A stretch of DNA of 64,000 nucleotides from JBEISR01 sp044371425. Its GTDB lineage: Bacteria; Planctomycetota; Planctomycetia; Pirellulales; Pirellulaceae. Under the pieces are notes generated by a model. The model had not been told where the DNA came from and made no database searches. It saw only the letters and a program-made list of their open reading frames with translations. Below are positions 8,940-18,427 of this stretch, piece after piece. Positions within the stretch are counted from its first letter, which is position 1, and each line of letters begins with the position of its first letter. The stretch spans positions 291,169 to 355,168 of the forward strand of contig JBILTR010000002.1 in assembly GCA_044371425.1 (NCBI GenBank), given 5' to 3'. A program made the position numbers and the translations under genes.

Positions 8940-9459
8940 CTTCCGAACCCCCTTTACGATCCTGCGTAAGTTGTTGCGGCTGAACCGCGATATCAAAATC
9001 AAAGACATTGACGATATTTTTCTTGACAACACACGACTCCGGTGTGGAACTAGGACTCTCGTAGCTCTCGGGAAAAAGATTGATCACTCCACCTTCTACC
9101 TCGCTCGGCTTGATCTCGAATGGAAGCGGCTTCCCCTCTGAATCAACCCACGCAACAAAGGTCACTTTGTATTTGCCGGCCCAAATGCCTGAATCACCTT
9201 GCGGATGCTGGATTTTGTAACTCCCTTGCGGATCGGTCACGCCAAAACCAAATCCGTGACGATCTGGGACAAACTCCTCCACGTCGGGAAAAAACCCTAC
9301 CTTGCAGTTTCCTACTGGCTTGCCATTGATCTTTACTGTGCCTTTGACTTCCTGCATCGGCGGCTTCCCGCAACCAGTCAGCAAGCCCAGCCCCAACCAC
9401 GCAATGCACCACCTCATCAAATACCTTACGACCGAGCCTTCGATGATGTTGACTTGCAT
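8932..9459 (-). CDS. Small lipoprotein with carboxypeptidase-regulatory-like fold
   Basis: The 175-residue product has a lipobox, GLLTGCG, at about residues 25-31, so the mature protein should be lipid-anchored at the cysteine. The rest (VKGTVKINGKPVGNCKVGFF, GSYKI, GKYKVTFV) is the small beta-sandwich common in planctomycete carboxypeptidase-regulatory-like lipoproteins. An in-frame ATG at 9417 would give a shorter, more typical signal peptide; the ATG at 9459 has AGGAG 11 nt upstream. Its 3' end overlaps the DUF1559 gene, so the two are co-translated and probably work together at the cell envelope. The precise role is unknown. Confidence 0.8.
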   Translation of the reverse strand: MQVNIIEGSVVRYLMRWCIAWLGLGLLTGCGKPPMQEVKGTVKINGKPVGNCKVGFFPDVEEFVPDRHGFGFGVTDPQGSYKIQHPQGDSGIWAGKYKVTFVAWVDSEGKPLPFEIKPSEVEGGVINLFPESYESPSSTPESCVVKKNIVNVFDFDIAVQPQQLTQDRKGGSEDE

Positions 9460-9965
9460 GAAAACTCTCGCTCCTTCTCGCGCCTCAGTCCCGTCGCATG
9501 ACCCTTTTGAACGAAATGCGATTCAAACCGTTCGGTGCGAATCAACGACCGATCAAGAGTAGCAAACCCTCGGACAGGCAGAAGCAATCGATCGGTTAAG
9601 ACTGCGCTAGGATTCGAAGAGTGTCGACGCGACTGACAAGATGCGTCAATTGGCTAAGATCCCAATCGCGCCGCCTGATGAAGTCGAAATGATATTTGGT
9701 TAATTCCTAACTCGATTTGCCTTGCTCGCAGGGAATCCAGTTCGCCCGAGGGCGCGGTGCCGCCACTGGGACATGCCCGCGAACCATGAGGTGCCAGAGC
9801 ACAGGCCGGTTGTTGGATTTCACAACTCCCCTGCTTCCAGAGATCGCATCCTCCTCTCGCCTAGCGTCGGTGAGAAGGACCATCTCCTTCCTTGACGCAA
9901 GCAGCCCCAAACCTTCGAATAAAGGCTGAATCTGGTTTTTTCGGTCCAACACAAAGGCCCTCACC
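9460..9965. other. Divergent intergenic region
   Basis: These 506 bp separate the minus-strand lipoprotein gene from the plus-strand PhnZ-like gene. A 100-codon minus-strand frame at 9707-10009 runs into the PhnZ-like gene and has no recognisable motif, so it is not called. Promoters for both flanking operons are expected here, but none can be named with confidence. Confidence 0.5.
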
Positions 9966-10547
9966 ATGCATCCTGCGATCGAATTCATCGTCCATTGCTT
10001 TGAGACCAAGGGAGATGGAGTCTACGGCGATGAACAGGTCACACAGCGACAGCATGCGCTGCAGTCGGCCAGACTAGCTACCGATCACCAGGCCTGCGAC
10101 TCGCTTGTGGCGGCCGCCCTTCTGCACGATCTGGGACACATCCTGGCCGATGATCCCATGCCCGACTCCCGCCAGAAGAATCTCGATGATCGACACGAGT
10201 ACCGCGCCTACGATTGGCTGGTGGAGGCCTTTGGAAAAGCGGTCGCCGAACCGATCGGCAACCATGTCCTCGCCAAACGCTACCTCTGCACGATGGAACC
10301 AGGATACCTGGACAAGCTTTCACCAACATCGCACAAAAGTTACCTCGACCAAGGTGGCCCGTTGCCTTCCGCCGCATGCAGGCAGTTCGAGACATCGGAG
10401 TTCTTTGAAGACTCTCTCCGATTGAGGCGCTGGGACGATCTGGCCAAAGATCCCCATCTGCAAACGCCGACTCTCGAAAGCTACATTCCTCTATTGGAAC
10501 GACTGCTGGCCAAATCAGCCGAATCCGGCAAGTCGACGGCGTCTTGA
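9966..10547 (+). CDS. phnZ: PhnZ-like HD-domain mixed-valent di-iron oxygenase
   Basis: This 193-residue HD protein closely follows PhnZ, the di-iron enzyme that cleaves 2-amino-1-hydroxyethylphosphonate to glycine and phosphate (HD family TIGR03276). With a constant offset of four, known PhnZ residues map to Y20, E23, H30, H54-D55, H58, H100 and D157; the ligand equivalent to H80 is at H77, one position off. The Tyr/Glu pair in YGDEQVTQRQHALQ and the HD core ALLHDLGH separate PhnZ-type oxygenases from ordinary HD phosphohydrolases. AAAGG lies 8 nt before the start. It is followed after 3 bp by an amidohydrolase gene. No phosphonate transporter or PhnY is in the window, so the true substrate may differ. 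Confidence 0.8.
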   Translation: MHPAIEFIVHCFETKGDGVYGDEQVTQRQHALQSARLATDHQACDSLVAAALLHDLGHILADDPMPDSRQKNLDDRHEYRAYDWLVEAFGKAVAEPIGNHVLAKRYLCTMEPGYLDKLSPTSHKSYLDQGGPLPSAACRQFETSEFFEDSLRLRRWDDLAKDPHLQTPTLESYIPLLERLLAKSAESGKSTAS

Positions 10548-10550
10548 AGA

Positions 10551-11876
10551 ATGAGCCGTAATCCAGAAGCAGCCGGCAATCGGGAGACGCAGGTTTCCGC
10601 CGCCCCCTCGCCGATCGCCCCCCCCGACGGCTCACAATCGGTCCACCGCATCCCGTTGCTGCATGACTGGCACACGCACCCGATGCTCTACAGCGTTTTC
10701 CTGGATGCGATGGATCTCAAGCAGATCGCAAGCAACCCCGACGACGCTCAAGACGCCATCGCCAAACACGCCAGAACGTCCCCGGATGCATGGACCATCG
10801 CCTACGGATGGGATCCGCTCGACCTCCCGCTCGAATCGCTCGCCCTCGATCGCATCCCGCAACCCGTGGTGCTGCTCCACCGTTCGCTTCACGGCGTCGC
10901 CATCAACCGCGCCGGCCGCCCCTGGTTGGCCCGCCAAGACCCCCAGACCGCCAGCTCAATCGACGATCCCCACTGGGTCGAGGAGAACTTGCGGAGAGTC
11001 CTGAATTTGTTTGTGCTTCCCGGCGCGTCAACCGATCGCCTTCGGAACTTCTACCAACACCTGGCGACGCAGCACGGCATCTGGCAGGCCGATGAAATGC
11101 TCCTGGTAGCTCCCGAAGCTTTGCAACTGTTCGAAGCGGCAGGGCTTCGCGACCGCTCCCGTGTCTGGGTCGCGCCAGAGACATTTCAGGCGATGCCCCC
11201 TCAACAGCAAGAGCTGATCCATGGACTGAAAATCTTTGCGGATGGTGCCATCGGGACTCGCACTGCTGCTTTGCATCAACCCTATCGCGACTCATCGCCG
11301 CCGCAGCGGGGCCAACTGCTTCTGACGGCGCATCAGATCGCCCACTACGCTCGCATCGCGGCGCAGTCGAAAAAGCCTCTGGCGATCCACGCCATTGGCG
11401 ATCGAGCGATCGATGAGGTGATCGAAGCGGCAACACGCATTCGAGATTCAGGGATCCATTCGCTGATTCGCATCGAACATGCGCAGATGATTTCCCAGAC
11501 AACTGCTCACCGCGCCAAAGCTCTGGGGATCCACCTCTGCATGCAGCCAAATTTTTCATCCGATTCGGTCGACTATCGGGATCGCCTGCCGAAGGAGCTT
11601 GTGGAACGGAACAACGCGTTCCGCATGCTGATCGACAGCGCTGGCTACCAGCCGGGTTTCGATCTCTTCTTCGGATCCGACGGCATGCCTCACGGTGCAA
11701 AGCCAGCCCTCTCTCATTCTCTCTTTCCACCCCTTGCTAGCCAAAAACTTTCGCTCGAAGAATTCCAGCTTGGCTACTGCCAGACCGACCTGCCCCCTGG
11801 GTGGATCGATCTGGAGATCGACTGGACCAGGAATACTGTGGCAGCCTTGCCAACGATCCGTCAGCAGACGCTGTGA
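10551..11876 (+). CDS. Amidohydrolase, YtcJ-like (amidohydrolase 3 family)
   Basis: This 441-residue cytoplasmic metallohydrolase carries the amidohydrolase ligand set: DWHTHP (about residue 40), LKIFADGAIGTRTA, AIHAIGDRAIDEV, RIEHAQM and FFGSDGMPHG. The order and spacing match the YtcJ/Amidohydro_3 group. It is shorter than typical YtcJ proteins (about 530) and lacks most of the N-terminal beta-sandwich. The first 30 residues are Pro/Ser rich and may not be part of the fold. It starts 3 bp after the PhnZ-like gene, so it is probably co-translated. An enzyme releasing an amine or acyl substrate for the oxygenase is plausible but not shown. Confidence 0.8.
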   Translation: MSRNPEAAGNRETQVSAAPSPIAPPDGSQSVHRIPLLHDWHTHPMLYSVFLDAMDLKQIASNPDDAQDAIAKHARTSPDAWTIAYGWDPLDLPLESLALDRIPQPVVLLHRSLHGVAINRAGRPWLARQDPQTASSIDDPHWVEENLRRVLNLFVLPGASTDRLRNFYQHLATQHGIWQADEMLLVAPEALQLFEAAGLRDRSRVWVAPETFQAMPPQQQELIHGLKIFADGAIGTRTAALHQPYRDSSPPQRGQLLLTAHQIAHYARIAAQSKKPLAIHAIGDRAIDEVIEAATRIRDSGIHSLIRIEHAQMISQTTAHRAKALGIHLCMQPNFSSDSVDYRDRLPKELVERNNAFRMLIDSAGYQPGFDLFFGSDGMPHGAKPALSHSLFPPLASQKLSLEEFQLGYCQTDLPPGWIDLEIDWTRNTVAALPTIRQQTL

Positions 11877-12480
11877 CGCCATGCAGGCCGAAAAGGCCTG
11901 GCCTGATAGCAGGGAAAAAGTCGATCTGGGATGCCTCTGGGAGGCGATCACTTCCCTGCAACGGTTTGAAATCGCCCAGGGAAGGTCGCCGGACAACTCG
12001 CGTCGTTCCGCTCCTTAACTTTCCGACCCTAGCAGAAAAACGCCGGCCCATCGGTCTGCTTCCTTGGACGCAAATGAGCCGGAAGCCTAACGTGGCACCG
12101 CGAAGAGTGACCCGCCATTCCCGCACGGCACCTTGGTGTCTCTGTGGGTAGCACCCGCTCCACGGACCCAAAGAATGTTCCTGATCGACCTAGAGCCTAT
12201 CCGATTACTCCGATTCAGAATAAGCTTGCCGCACCGATGAATCCTGTTGCAGTTGAGAGTTGCCAAGCTGCGAGGACTGTTTCAAGGAGCACTGCGCGCT
12301 GACAAAGCAACATGCGCTGCTGGATAGCTCTACAATTCGCTATCCCTTTCTGCAAGGTGTCAGCGAAGTCACCGCTCTGCCAGAATAACCGAAATAGCGG
12401 ATACCCAGATGCAAGCCACTCGCTGTGGATGGTACTTCCGAAAAGGGAGTGCCAAAACAGATCGAAAAGGATCCGAATTG
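11877..12480. other. Intergenic region, no gene recognised
   Basis: These 604 bp hold no open frame with recognisable content. A stretch near 12125-12165 vaguely recalls the decayed dispersed repeats seen at 26.9 and 54.9 kb. AAAGGA just before 12481 is the ribosome-binding site of the following broken gene. Confidence 0.5.
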
Positions 12481-13044
12481 ATGGCTTCTGATTTTTCTCG
12501 ATTCAATATGGCTCTGCTCTTGCGTCTTAGACTCTTGAACCTCCTGATGATTTTCGGCCTCTTCGCGGCTTGCGGTGCATGGTACGTCAAACAGCTCCGG
12601 GCCCAGCCTTCACAGAACATGATGCAGGCCGGTGGATCACTTGCCATGTCTCCGACAATCACTCGCGAATACTTCGTTGTCGATGTCAATGCCTACCGCA
12701 ATTCCAAGCCGCAACGATGGCATGCCGTCATTATGAATCCCAGAGTACGACCCGACGGATCGACAGTTGCCGAGGTACTGCGAGTGGTCGGTTTGCCTGG
12801 CGAGACAGTTGCGTTCTCAGATGGCGATGTCGTCATTCATGGCCAAGCTTGAACACCACCTCAGCGACTGCAAAAGATAAAATTCCATAGCAACTTGCCG
12901 GATCTCGAATCTGCCAAGCCCCCAAACCCCATCCCGGATGGACACTACGATTGGCTTGGCGACAATCCGGATCAGGCTAAGGATAACCGACTTTGTGGTG
13001 CGTTTCCCATGGCGGATATCTGTGGTCGTGTATCAAGCCGATGA
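12481..13044 (+). pseudogene. Signal-peptidase-I-like (S26) protein interrupted by an in-frame TGA
   Basis: One frame from 12481 to 13044 encodes a complete S26-like protein of about 187 residues, broken by a single TGA at 12850-12852. Before it are a transmembrane segment (about residues 13-35), a box resembling S-x-M-x-PT (SLAMSPTI) and RVVGLPGETV. After it, in the same frame, are IPDGHYDWLGDNPDQAKDNR and DICGRV, the conserved C-terminal signal-peptidase boxes. The catalytic Ser before Met is Ala and the catalytic Lys before RVVGLPG is Leu, so even a repaired protein could not act as a leader peptidase. It is either a decaying gene or a non-catalytic paralogue whose TGA is read through or is a sequencing error. 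Confidence 0.75.
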
Positions 13045-13127
13045 TGAGTTGCTAGTCGCATCTCCAGCACGGCATGAGGTGTTGCTCACAAATTGTTTCG
13101 AGGGTTAGCCACCAGGGACGCTTTGCT

Positions 13128-16100
13128 ATGAGAGCACGCATTTTCTTTGCAGTTTGTCTTGTCGTAGCACTCACCTCGAATGCGCATGGGCAGGGCTCTC
13201 CACGTTATTCGCTCGCCACGTTTGCCTCGGAGGTCACCCCACCCGTCGGGCATCCACTTCAAGCGGGATTGGGGGTGGAGTCAGTCGCCAGAGTAGATGA
13301 TCCACTTTATGCTCACGGATTCGTACTGCTCGGTGATGAACTGCCGATCGTCCTGGTCTCTGTGGATTGGTGCGGGATTGGCAACGAAGCGCACGATCTT
13401 TGGCGCAGCCAGTTGGCGGAGGCAGCAGGTACCAAGCCACAGCGTGTTCTGGTGTGCGCCATTCATCAACACGATGCCCCACTTGCCGACCTCGAAGCGG
13501 AACGGCTTATCGCCAATGCAAAACTAGACCGCAGTACTCTCGATCTCAATTGGCACGCAAAGACCGTGTCCCATGTGGCCGATGCGCTGAAACGGGGGCT
13601 GAAAGACGCAAGACCCGTGTCCCACATCGGAACCGGCGAAGCGAAGGTCGAGAAGATCGCCTCGAATCGACGCATCCTAGGTCGAGACGGAAAGATCGAA
13701 CTGTGGCGTGGCAGTGCGATGACAGACCCGAAGGCAAGGGAAGCACCGGAAGGCTTGATAGATCCCTGGCTAAAGACGATCAGCTTTTGGAACGGCGATG
13801 AGCCGATCGCTTCATTGAGCGTTTACGCTACACACCCGATGAGTTTCTATGGGAAGGGAAATGTCTCGGCGGACTTCGTCGGCCTGGCGCGGCGACAATG
13901 GCAGCGTGAAAACCCCGGCGTGATGCACTTTTTCGCAAACGGCTGTGGCGGGAATCTCGCACCAGGAAAGTACAACCGTGGCGAACCGGAAGACCGCCAA
14001 GAGTTGACAATGAGACTTTACGAGGCGTGGAAGGAGGCTTGGAGGAACACGAAGAAACTAACCATCGAACAAGTAGAGTTTCGTTCGATTCCGTACAGAT
14101 TGTTACCGAAGACAACAGACGACTTTGCCAGGGATCAACTCGAAGCGATCCTCCATAGTGATACGACTCGTTTCGACGAACGCGTGCGAGCTGCGTTTGC
14201 GCTGAGTTGGCTGACACGCTGTGCGTCGGAACTCCAACTCGACTTGCCAGTCCTCGACTTTGGGACAGCCGTAATCACCTTGCTGCCCGGCGAGCCGTTC
14301 ATCGAGTACCAACTGGCTGCACAGAAACTGCGTCCGGAGTCGTTCGTGGTTTCGCTCGGCTACGGTGACTATGGCCCAGTCTATATCCCCAACGACGATG
14401 CATTTGGACAGGGCGGATACGAAATCGGCGATTGGTCGTTCGTCACGAAGGGTGTCGAGAAATCGTTGACGGCGGCGATACGGCAAGGACTCGTTGACGA
14501 CGCCTCACAGAAAGAGGTTCGATTACGGATTGCGGATGCGGGGAAAAGTCCATTCGCGATCGTGACGCCGGCGACGCCAACGGCCGAGGAAAGCACCGCT
14601 GCGCAGTTGCTGTCGGAAACACTGGAGAATGTTACCGGTGCGCGGATTCCCGTTCGCTCTGCCGATGACAAAGAACTGCCACGTTCGCAGATACGGGTGG
14701 GTCAATCCTCGGCCTTAGCACCCGAAGAGTGGGCGATCCGGACAACGGACGATTCGTTGCTCATCTACGGTGGTCGCCCGCGTGGTCTGATCTACGGGGT
14801 CTGTGAGTTTCTTGAAATAAATGTGGGAGTCTACCGATTCGATCCTTTTGTGTCCGTGGTGCCGAAGACGCCCGTCTTATCGATACCTGCGATCCATCGC
14901 AGCGGCAAGCCAGCCTTTGATGTCCGCGCCTTGTTTACAGGATTTCCTTACGGGCACCCCGCGACTTCGCCCGAGAATCTGCGACTCTTCCATGTTTGGA
15001 ACAAAAATAATCTCTATGGCTCGCTTGCCGAAGGCGACACCGTCCGCCATGTGCCTGACGGAGTTCACACGTTCGGAAAGTTCCTATCCGCAAAGGAATT
15101 CGCCAAGGATCATCCCGAATACTTTTCGATGGATGCCGACGGCAAACGGATGACAGACGACAAGGGTACCGGTGTACTTTGGATTCAGCTTTGCGTGACG
15201 AACGACGAGGTGAAACGCATTACTTTGGAGCGCGCGAAGAAGACGCTACGCGACGATGCGAACGAGTCCCTGAAGGACGGCCGGTCTCCAGCCCGTTATC
15301 TGGTTCTCTCACAAAACGACAACACGACGGACCTGTGTTTGTGCCCAGAGTGCAGGGCGGTCAGCGATCGAGAAGGTTCACAAGCTGGCCTCCTTCTCGA
15401 ATTTGTGAACGAGATCGCGCGCGGACTTCGCGATGAATTCCCCGACGTTCGAGTAATCACGGAGGCCTACAATTACACGCTGCAACCACCCAAGTCGATT
15501 CGCCCCGAATCGAACGTCGTCGTCCGCTATATCGACAACTATGGCTTCTCCGACCCGACGCGACCGCTCACAGAGCTGCTCAATCAGCGCCCCAAAGAAC
15601 TCTTTGACGGCTGGGTAAAGATCGCACCAACGATCGCTGTATGGGATTACTGGCGAGTCTTCCAACTGCATGCCCCTGGCTTGTTCGCGCCCTCTACCAA
15701 CATTCCCGCCATCCGTTCCGACTTGCAGCTTTTCCATCGATCAGGCGTACGGCATGTCACCGTCGAATGCGAAGATTTTCTCGGCGCGGGATTCGATCCA
15801 CATCCTCAGAGCTTGGACCTTCAGAGCTTCATGACGCTGCAAACCTGGGTGGGCATGAAGTTACTCGAAGATCCAAGTCGCGAAATTGAGCCTTTGGTTA
15901 CGACGTTCTGCCGTGGGTATTTCGGCCCGGCTTCCGAATCGATGCACGCGTTGCACGATTGGATTGCCGAACGACAGGCAAAGACTCCCATCAGGATCGT
16001 CGACGTGCAACGCCACGTCTGGTTGAAACACCTGTGTGATGCCGAGTTTTTTGCCACCGCGTATCAACACCTCGATGAAGCGATGCGTTTGGCGAAGGAT

Positions 16101-16961
16101 GACCCAGCGATCCTCACTCGGGTCTGCCGCGAACGGTTGGTCGTCGATTCCGCATATCTTTGGACGCACGAAAGCGTCAGGCGAGTCGATTCGACGACTG
16201 CCGCCAAGCTGCCGGAGCGACCTATCGTCGTCCAACGCCACCGACAAGATTGGCAACACTACCTCGCAGCGACATTTAACGCCGAGGGGATCCAGCTGGC
16301 GATGCCACTCGTCGAACGCGGTCTTCGAGTTATCGAGCGTGCGAAAGGCGAGGATTCGGATTGGGTCTCCGAAGCCGCGCCTGCAAGAGAAGGCGAAATC
16401 ATCCTCGACGGCAAGCTCGATGAGCCGATCTGGCATGCGACACGAATGCACCGCTTAGTGCCGATGGGGATCGAGCCAGCACACGACGACCCGACGATCA
16501 TGCGGTATGCTTGGACGCCCGATGCGCTCTATCTGACCGTCGACCAGCCAAGGGAAAAAGCTTCGGCCGGAATCGAAGTGTCGCTAACAGATTTGGGTCG
16601 TCAAGGATTCCATTTATCGCTGTATTGCAACCGCGACGGGTCTTCCGGGCCACGGTTCTATCGACCAGGGAAAGACGGTGGCCTTGAAGCGGTCGCTGGA
16701 CGGACGTCGGGAAGTCGCATGAAGCTGAGCGGCGATGAGCAACATCTCCGGATGGAAATCCGAGTGCCATGGTCCGACCTCGACGTGAAACCTGCGGCAA
16801 ATGCCGATTTCTTCCTCAACGTCGCGACCTATCCGAATCCCGCCTCTCAAGCTCCAAGTCACGTCTCCAGTCCGTGGTTGATCGCCGACACTCCTGCGTG
16901 GAACCCAGCCTATTTTGGGCTATTGCGTTTAACTGCAACCGAATCGTCACAAGAAAAGTGA
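13128..16961 (+). CDS. Secreted ceramidase-like / DUF4838 / CBM9-like multidomain protein
   Basis: This 1,277-residue protein is exported: signal peptide at residues 1-22 (FFAVCLVVALTSNAHGQ). The ATG at 13128 is preferred over one at 13074 because it starts this signal. Residues about 28-460 resemble the neutral/alkaline non-lysosomal ceramidase-like domain (VLVCAIHQHDAP, FANGCGGNLAPG). About 465-1010 is a DUF4838 region, related to alpha-glucuronidase-like glycosidases (GRPRGLIYGVCEFLE, CPECRAVSDREGSQ). About 1085-1277 is a CBM9-like carbohydrate-binding domain (ILDGKLDEPIWHATRM). It probably acts on a complex extracellular glycan or glycolipid. The fusion is not a standard architecture that I recognise. 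It stands alone on the plus strand. Confidence 0.75.
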   Translation: MRARIFFAVCLVVALTSNAHGQGSPRYSLATFASEVTPPVGHPLQAGLGVESVARVDDPLYAHGFVLLGDELPIVLVSVDWCGIGNEAHDLWRSQLAEAAGTKPQRVLVCAIHQHDAPLADLEAERLIANAKLDRSTLDLNWHAKTVSHVADALKRGLKDARPVSHIGTGEAKVEKIASNRRILGRDGKIELWRGSAMTDPKAREAPEGLIDPWLKTISFWNGDEPIASLSVYATHPMSFYGKGNVSADFVGLARRQWQRENPGVMHFFANGCGGNLAPGKYNRGEPEDRQELTMRLYEAWKEAWRNTKKLTIEQVEFRSIPYRLLPKTTDDFARDQLEAILHSDTTRFDERVRAAFALSWLTRCASELQLDLPVLDFGTAVITLLPGEPFIEYQLAAQKLRPESFVVSLGYGDYGPVYIPNDDAFGQGGYEIGDWSFVTKGVEKSLTAAIRQGLVDDASQKEVRLRIADAGKSPFAIVTPATPTAEESTAAQLLSETLENVTGARIPVRSADDKELPRSQIRVGQSSALAPEEWAIRTTDDSLLIYGGRPRGLIYGVCEFLEINVGVYRFDPFVSVVPKTPVLSIPAIHRSGKPAFDVRALFTGFPYGHPATSPENLRLFHVWNKNNLYGSLAEGDTVRHVPDGVHTFGKFLSAKEFAKDHPEYFSMDADGKRMTDDKGTGVLWIQLCVTNDEVKRITLERAKKTLRDDANESLKDGRSPARYLVLSQNDNTTDLCLCPECRAVSDREGSQAGLLLEFVNEIARGLRDEFPDVRVITEAYNYTLQPPKSIRPESNVVVRYIDNYGFSDPTRPLTELLNQRPKELFDGWVKIAPTIAVWDYWRVFQLHAPGLFAPSTNIPAIRSDLQLFHRSGVRHVTVECEDFLGAGFDPHPQSLDLQSFMTLQTWVGMKLLEDPSREIEPLVTTFCRGYFGPASESMHALHDWIAERQAKTPIRIVDVQRHVWLKHLCDAEFFATAYQHLDEAMRLAKDDPAILTRVCRERLVVDSAYLWTHESVRRVDSTTAAKLPERPIVVQRHRQDWQHYLAATFNAEGIQLAMPLVERGLRVIERAKGEDSDWVSEAAPAREGEIILDGKLDEPIWHATRMHRLVPMGIEPAHDDPTIMRYAWTPDALYLTVDQPREKASAGIEVSLTDLGRQGFHLSLYCNRDGSSGPRFYRPGKDGGLEAVAGRTSGSRMKLSGDEQHLRMEIRVPWSDLDVKPAANADFFLNVATYPNPASQAPSHVSSPWLIADTPAWNPAYFGLLRLTATESSQEK

Positions 16962-17156
16962 AGTATCGAAGAGGAATCGGAAAGAGTGATCTCTGGATGC
17001 AGGCGGTCGGAAGGTGTGCGAAGCAAACGGAGGGAATTTTGTTTGTGAGATACGACAGGGAATCGCAGGGAAAAATCGGTCGAACGTGTGGACTTCCCGA
17101 GGCTAGATCAGGGGCTTTCGAATAGGTTCTCAGAAAAAGTCCTTGGGGAGGAGGAA

Positions 17157-17243
17157 TAGCCGGAGCGGGGGTCGAACCCGCACGGGCCTATTCGGCCCTC
17201 AGGATTTTAAGTCCTGTGCGTCTGCCTATTTCGCCATCCGGCC
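17157..17243 (-). tRNA. tRNA-Leu (anticodon UAA)
   Basis: On the minus strand an 87-nt class II tRNA folds with acceptor GGCCGGA/TCCGGCT (one G-U pair). The anticodon stem-loop is CAGGA-CTTAAAA-TCCTG with anticodon TAA. It has a long variable arm and a T-arm GCGGG-TTCGACC-CCCGC. The discriminator is A, and CCA is not encoded. Confidence 0.95.
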
Positions 17244-17454
17244 TCGGGAACTCGCGGTGCTTGGCTTGGTGGAGGCCGGGGCTACCGAAGCGTTGTCAGT
17301 GTAGCTGACAAAGCGGAAAAGAGCGAACCAGTCCCCCTGCTTCTTGGCCCAGAAGGCTATCCGAAGCCCCCGATATCCCAAGTACAATCAAGGGAGCCTC
17401 GCACTAGCACCTTTTTTCTCCCGCCGTCGTTGTCCAGCTCCGAAGGCCGCCTCC

Positions 17455-18381
17455 ATGCCCAAATCCGACCATGCCCCTTGGCTGAAACAAGGGCTTCCGG
17501 GCCCACGCGTCGTGGTTCTGGCTGCACCCAACCGGCCCAGGGTTGCCCAGGAACTGAAACGACTCCTCCCGCTCCTGAAAAAAACCACCTCCTCATTGAT
17601 CGTCGACAACCACTTCAGCCACTCCTTCGACGGCGGGCCTTGCGATCTGGTACTGGTCCTTGGCGGCGATGGCTCCATCCTCCAGTCCGCTCGACAAATG
17701 GCCAGTCGCCAGCGCCCCGTCTTGGGCGTCCATTGCGGCAAACTGGGGTTCCTAGCCGCCATCACCCCGAAGGAGTTTCAGGCGCACTGGCCGGAGATCC
17801 TGGAAGGTCGCTTCGCGATCGATTCCCATCTGATGCTCGCCTGCTCCGTCGACCAGAAAAAAAGGTGGAGCAGCTCGCATTTGGGACTCAATGAGGTCGC
17901 GATTCTTGGCGGCCCACCCTACACGATTCTGGAGATTGATCTTTACGTCGATGGCGATTTGGCTACTACTTATCGCTGCGATGGGCTGATCCTCAGCACC
18001 CCCGTCGGCTCCACAGCCCACAACCTGTCGGCCGGCGGTCCCATCCTGCAGAAGAATTTGCAAGCATTCGTGATTTGCCCCATCAGTCCCCACACGCTGA
18101 CGATGCGACCGGTAGTCGATTCGGCGGACCGTGTGTTCGAATTGGTGGTGCGCAATCCCGGCCCCAGCACCAGCGTGGTGGTCGATGGACGTGTCATCGC
18201 CAGTTGCCAAGAAGCGACTCGCATCCGCGTCCAGCGAGCCAGTCAGCCATTCACGATGGTGCGTGTGGGAGGGCAGAATGACTACGTTCGTCTGCGGGAT
18301 AAGTTGGGGTGGAGTGGCAGTGCGAAGGGAATTCGGCCCAGCTTCCGCCCAAGGACTCCGGAGGAACCTCCGATCCCTTGA
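17455..18381 (+). CDS. nadK: NAD kinase
   Basis: This 308-residue cytoplasmic enzyme phosphorylates NAD to NADP. The key motifs are all present: LVLGGDGSILQ with GGDG at about residues 70-73, VLGVHCGKLGFLA, LNEVAIL and LSTPVGSTAHNLSAGGP (about 180-196). The family usually reads STPTGSTAYxxSAGG, so the Val and His are small deviations. The C-terminal strand region (TLTMRPVV) is intact. The ATG at 17455 is preferred over an upstream one at 17344 because its N-terminus matches the family length and GAAGG precedes it. It is followed after 46 bp by a secreted protein gene on the same strand. Confidence 0.92.
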   Translation: MPKSDHAPWLKQGLPGPRVVVLAAPNRPRVAQELKRLLPLLKKTTSSLIVDNHFSHSFDGGPCDLVLVLGGDGSILQSARQMASRQRPVLGVHCGKLGFLAAITPKEFQAHWPEILEGRFAIDSHLMLACSVDQKKRWSSSHLGLNEVAILGGPPYTILEIDLYVDGDLATTYRCDGLILSTPVGSTAHNLSAGGPILQKNLQAFVICPISPHTLTMRPVVDSADRVFELVVRNPGPSTSVVVDGRVIASCQEATRIRVQRASQPFTMVRVGGQNDYVRLRDKLGWSGSAKGIRPSFRPRTPEEPPIP

Positions 18382-18427
18382 GCCAAGTAGATCACGACCC
18401 TGCGACCCATGATGCACGGAGGCATCC

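Noticed and set aside
10903..11730. Minus-strand open frame of 275 codons
   Set aside because: It is antisense to the amidohydrolase gene, Arg/Ser rich and without motifs.
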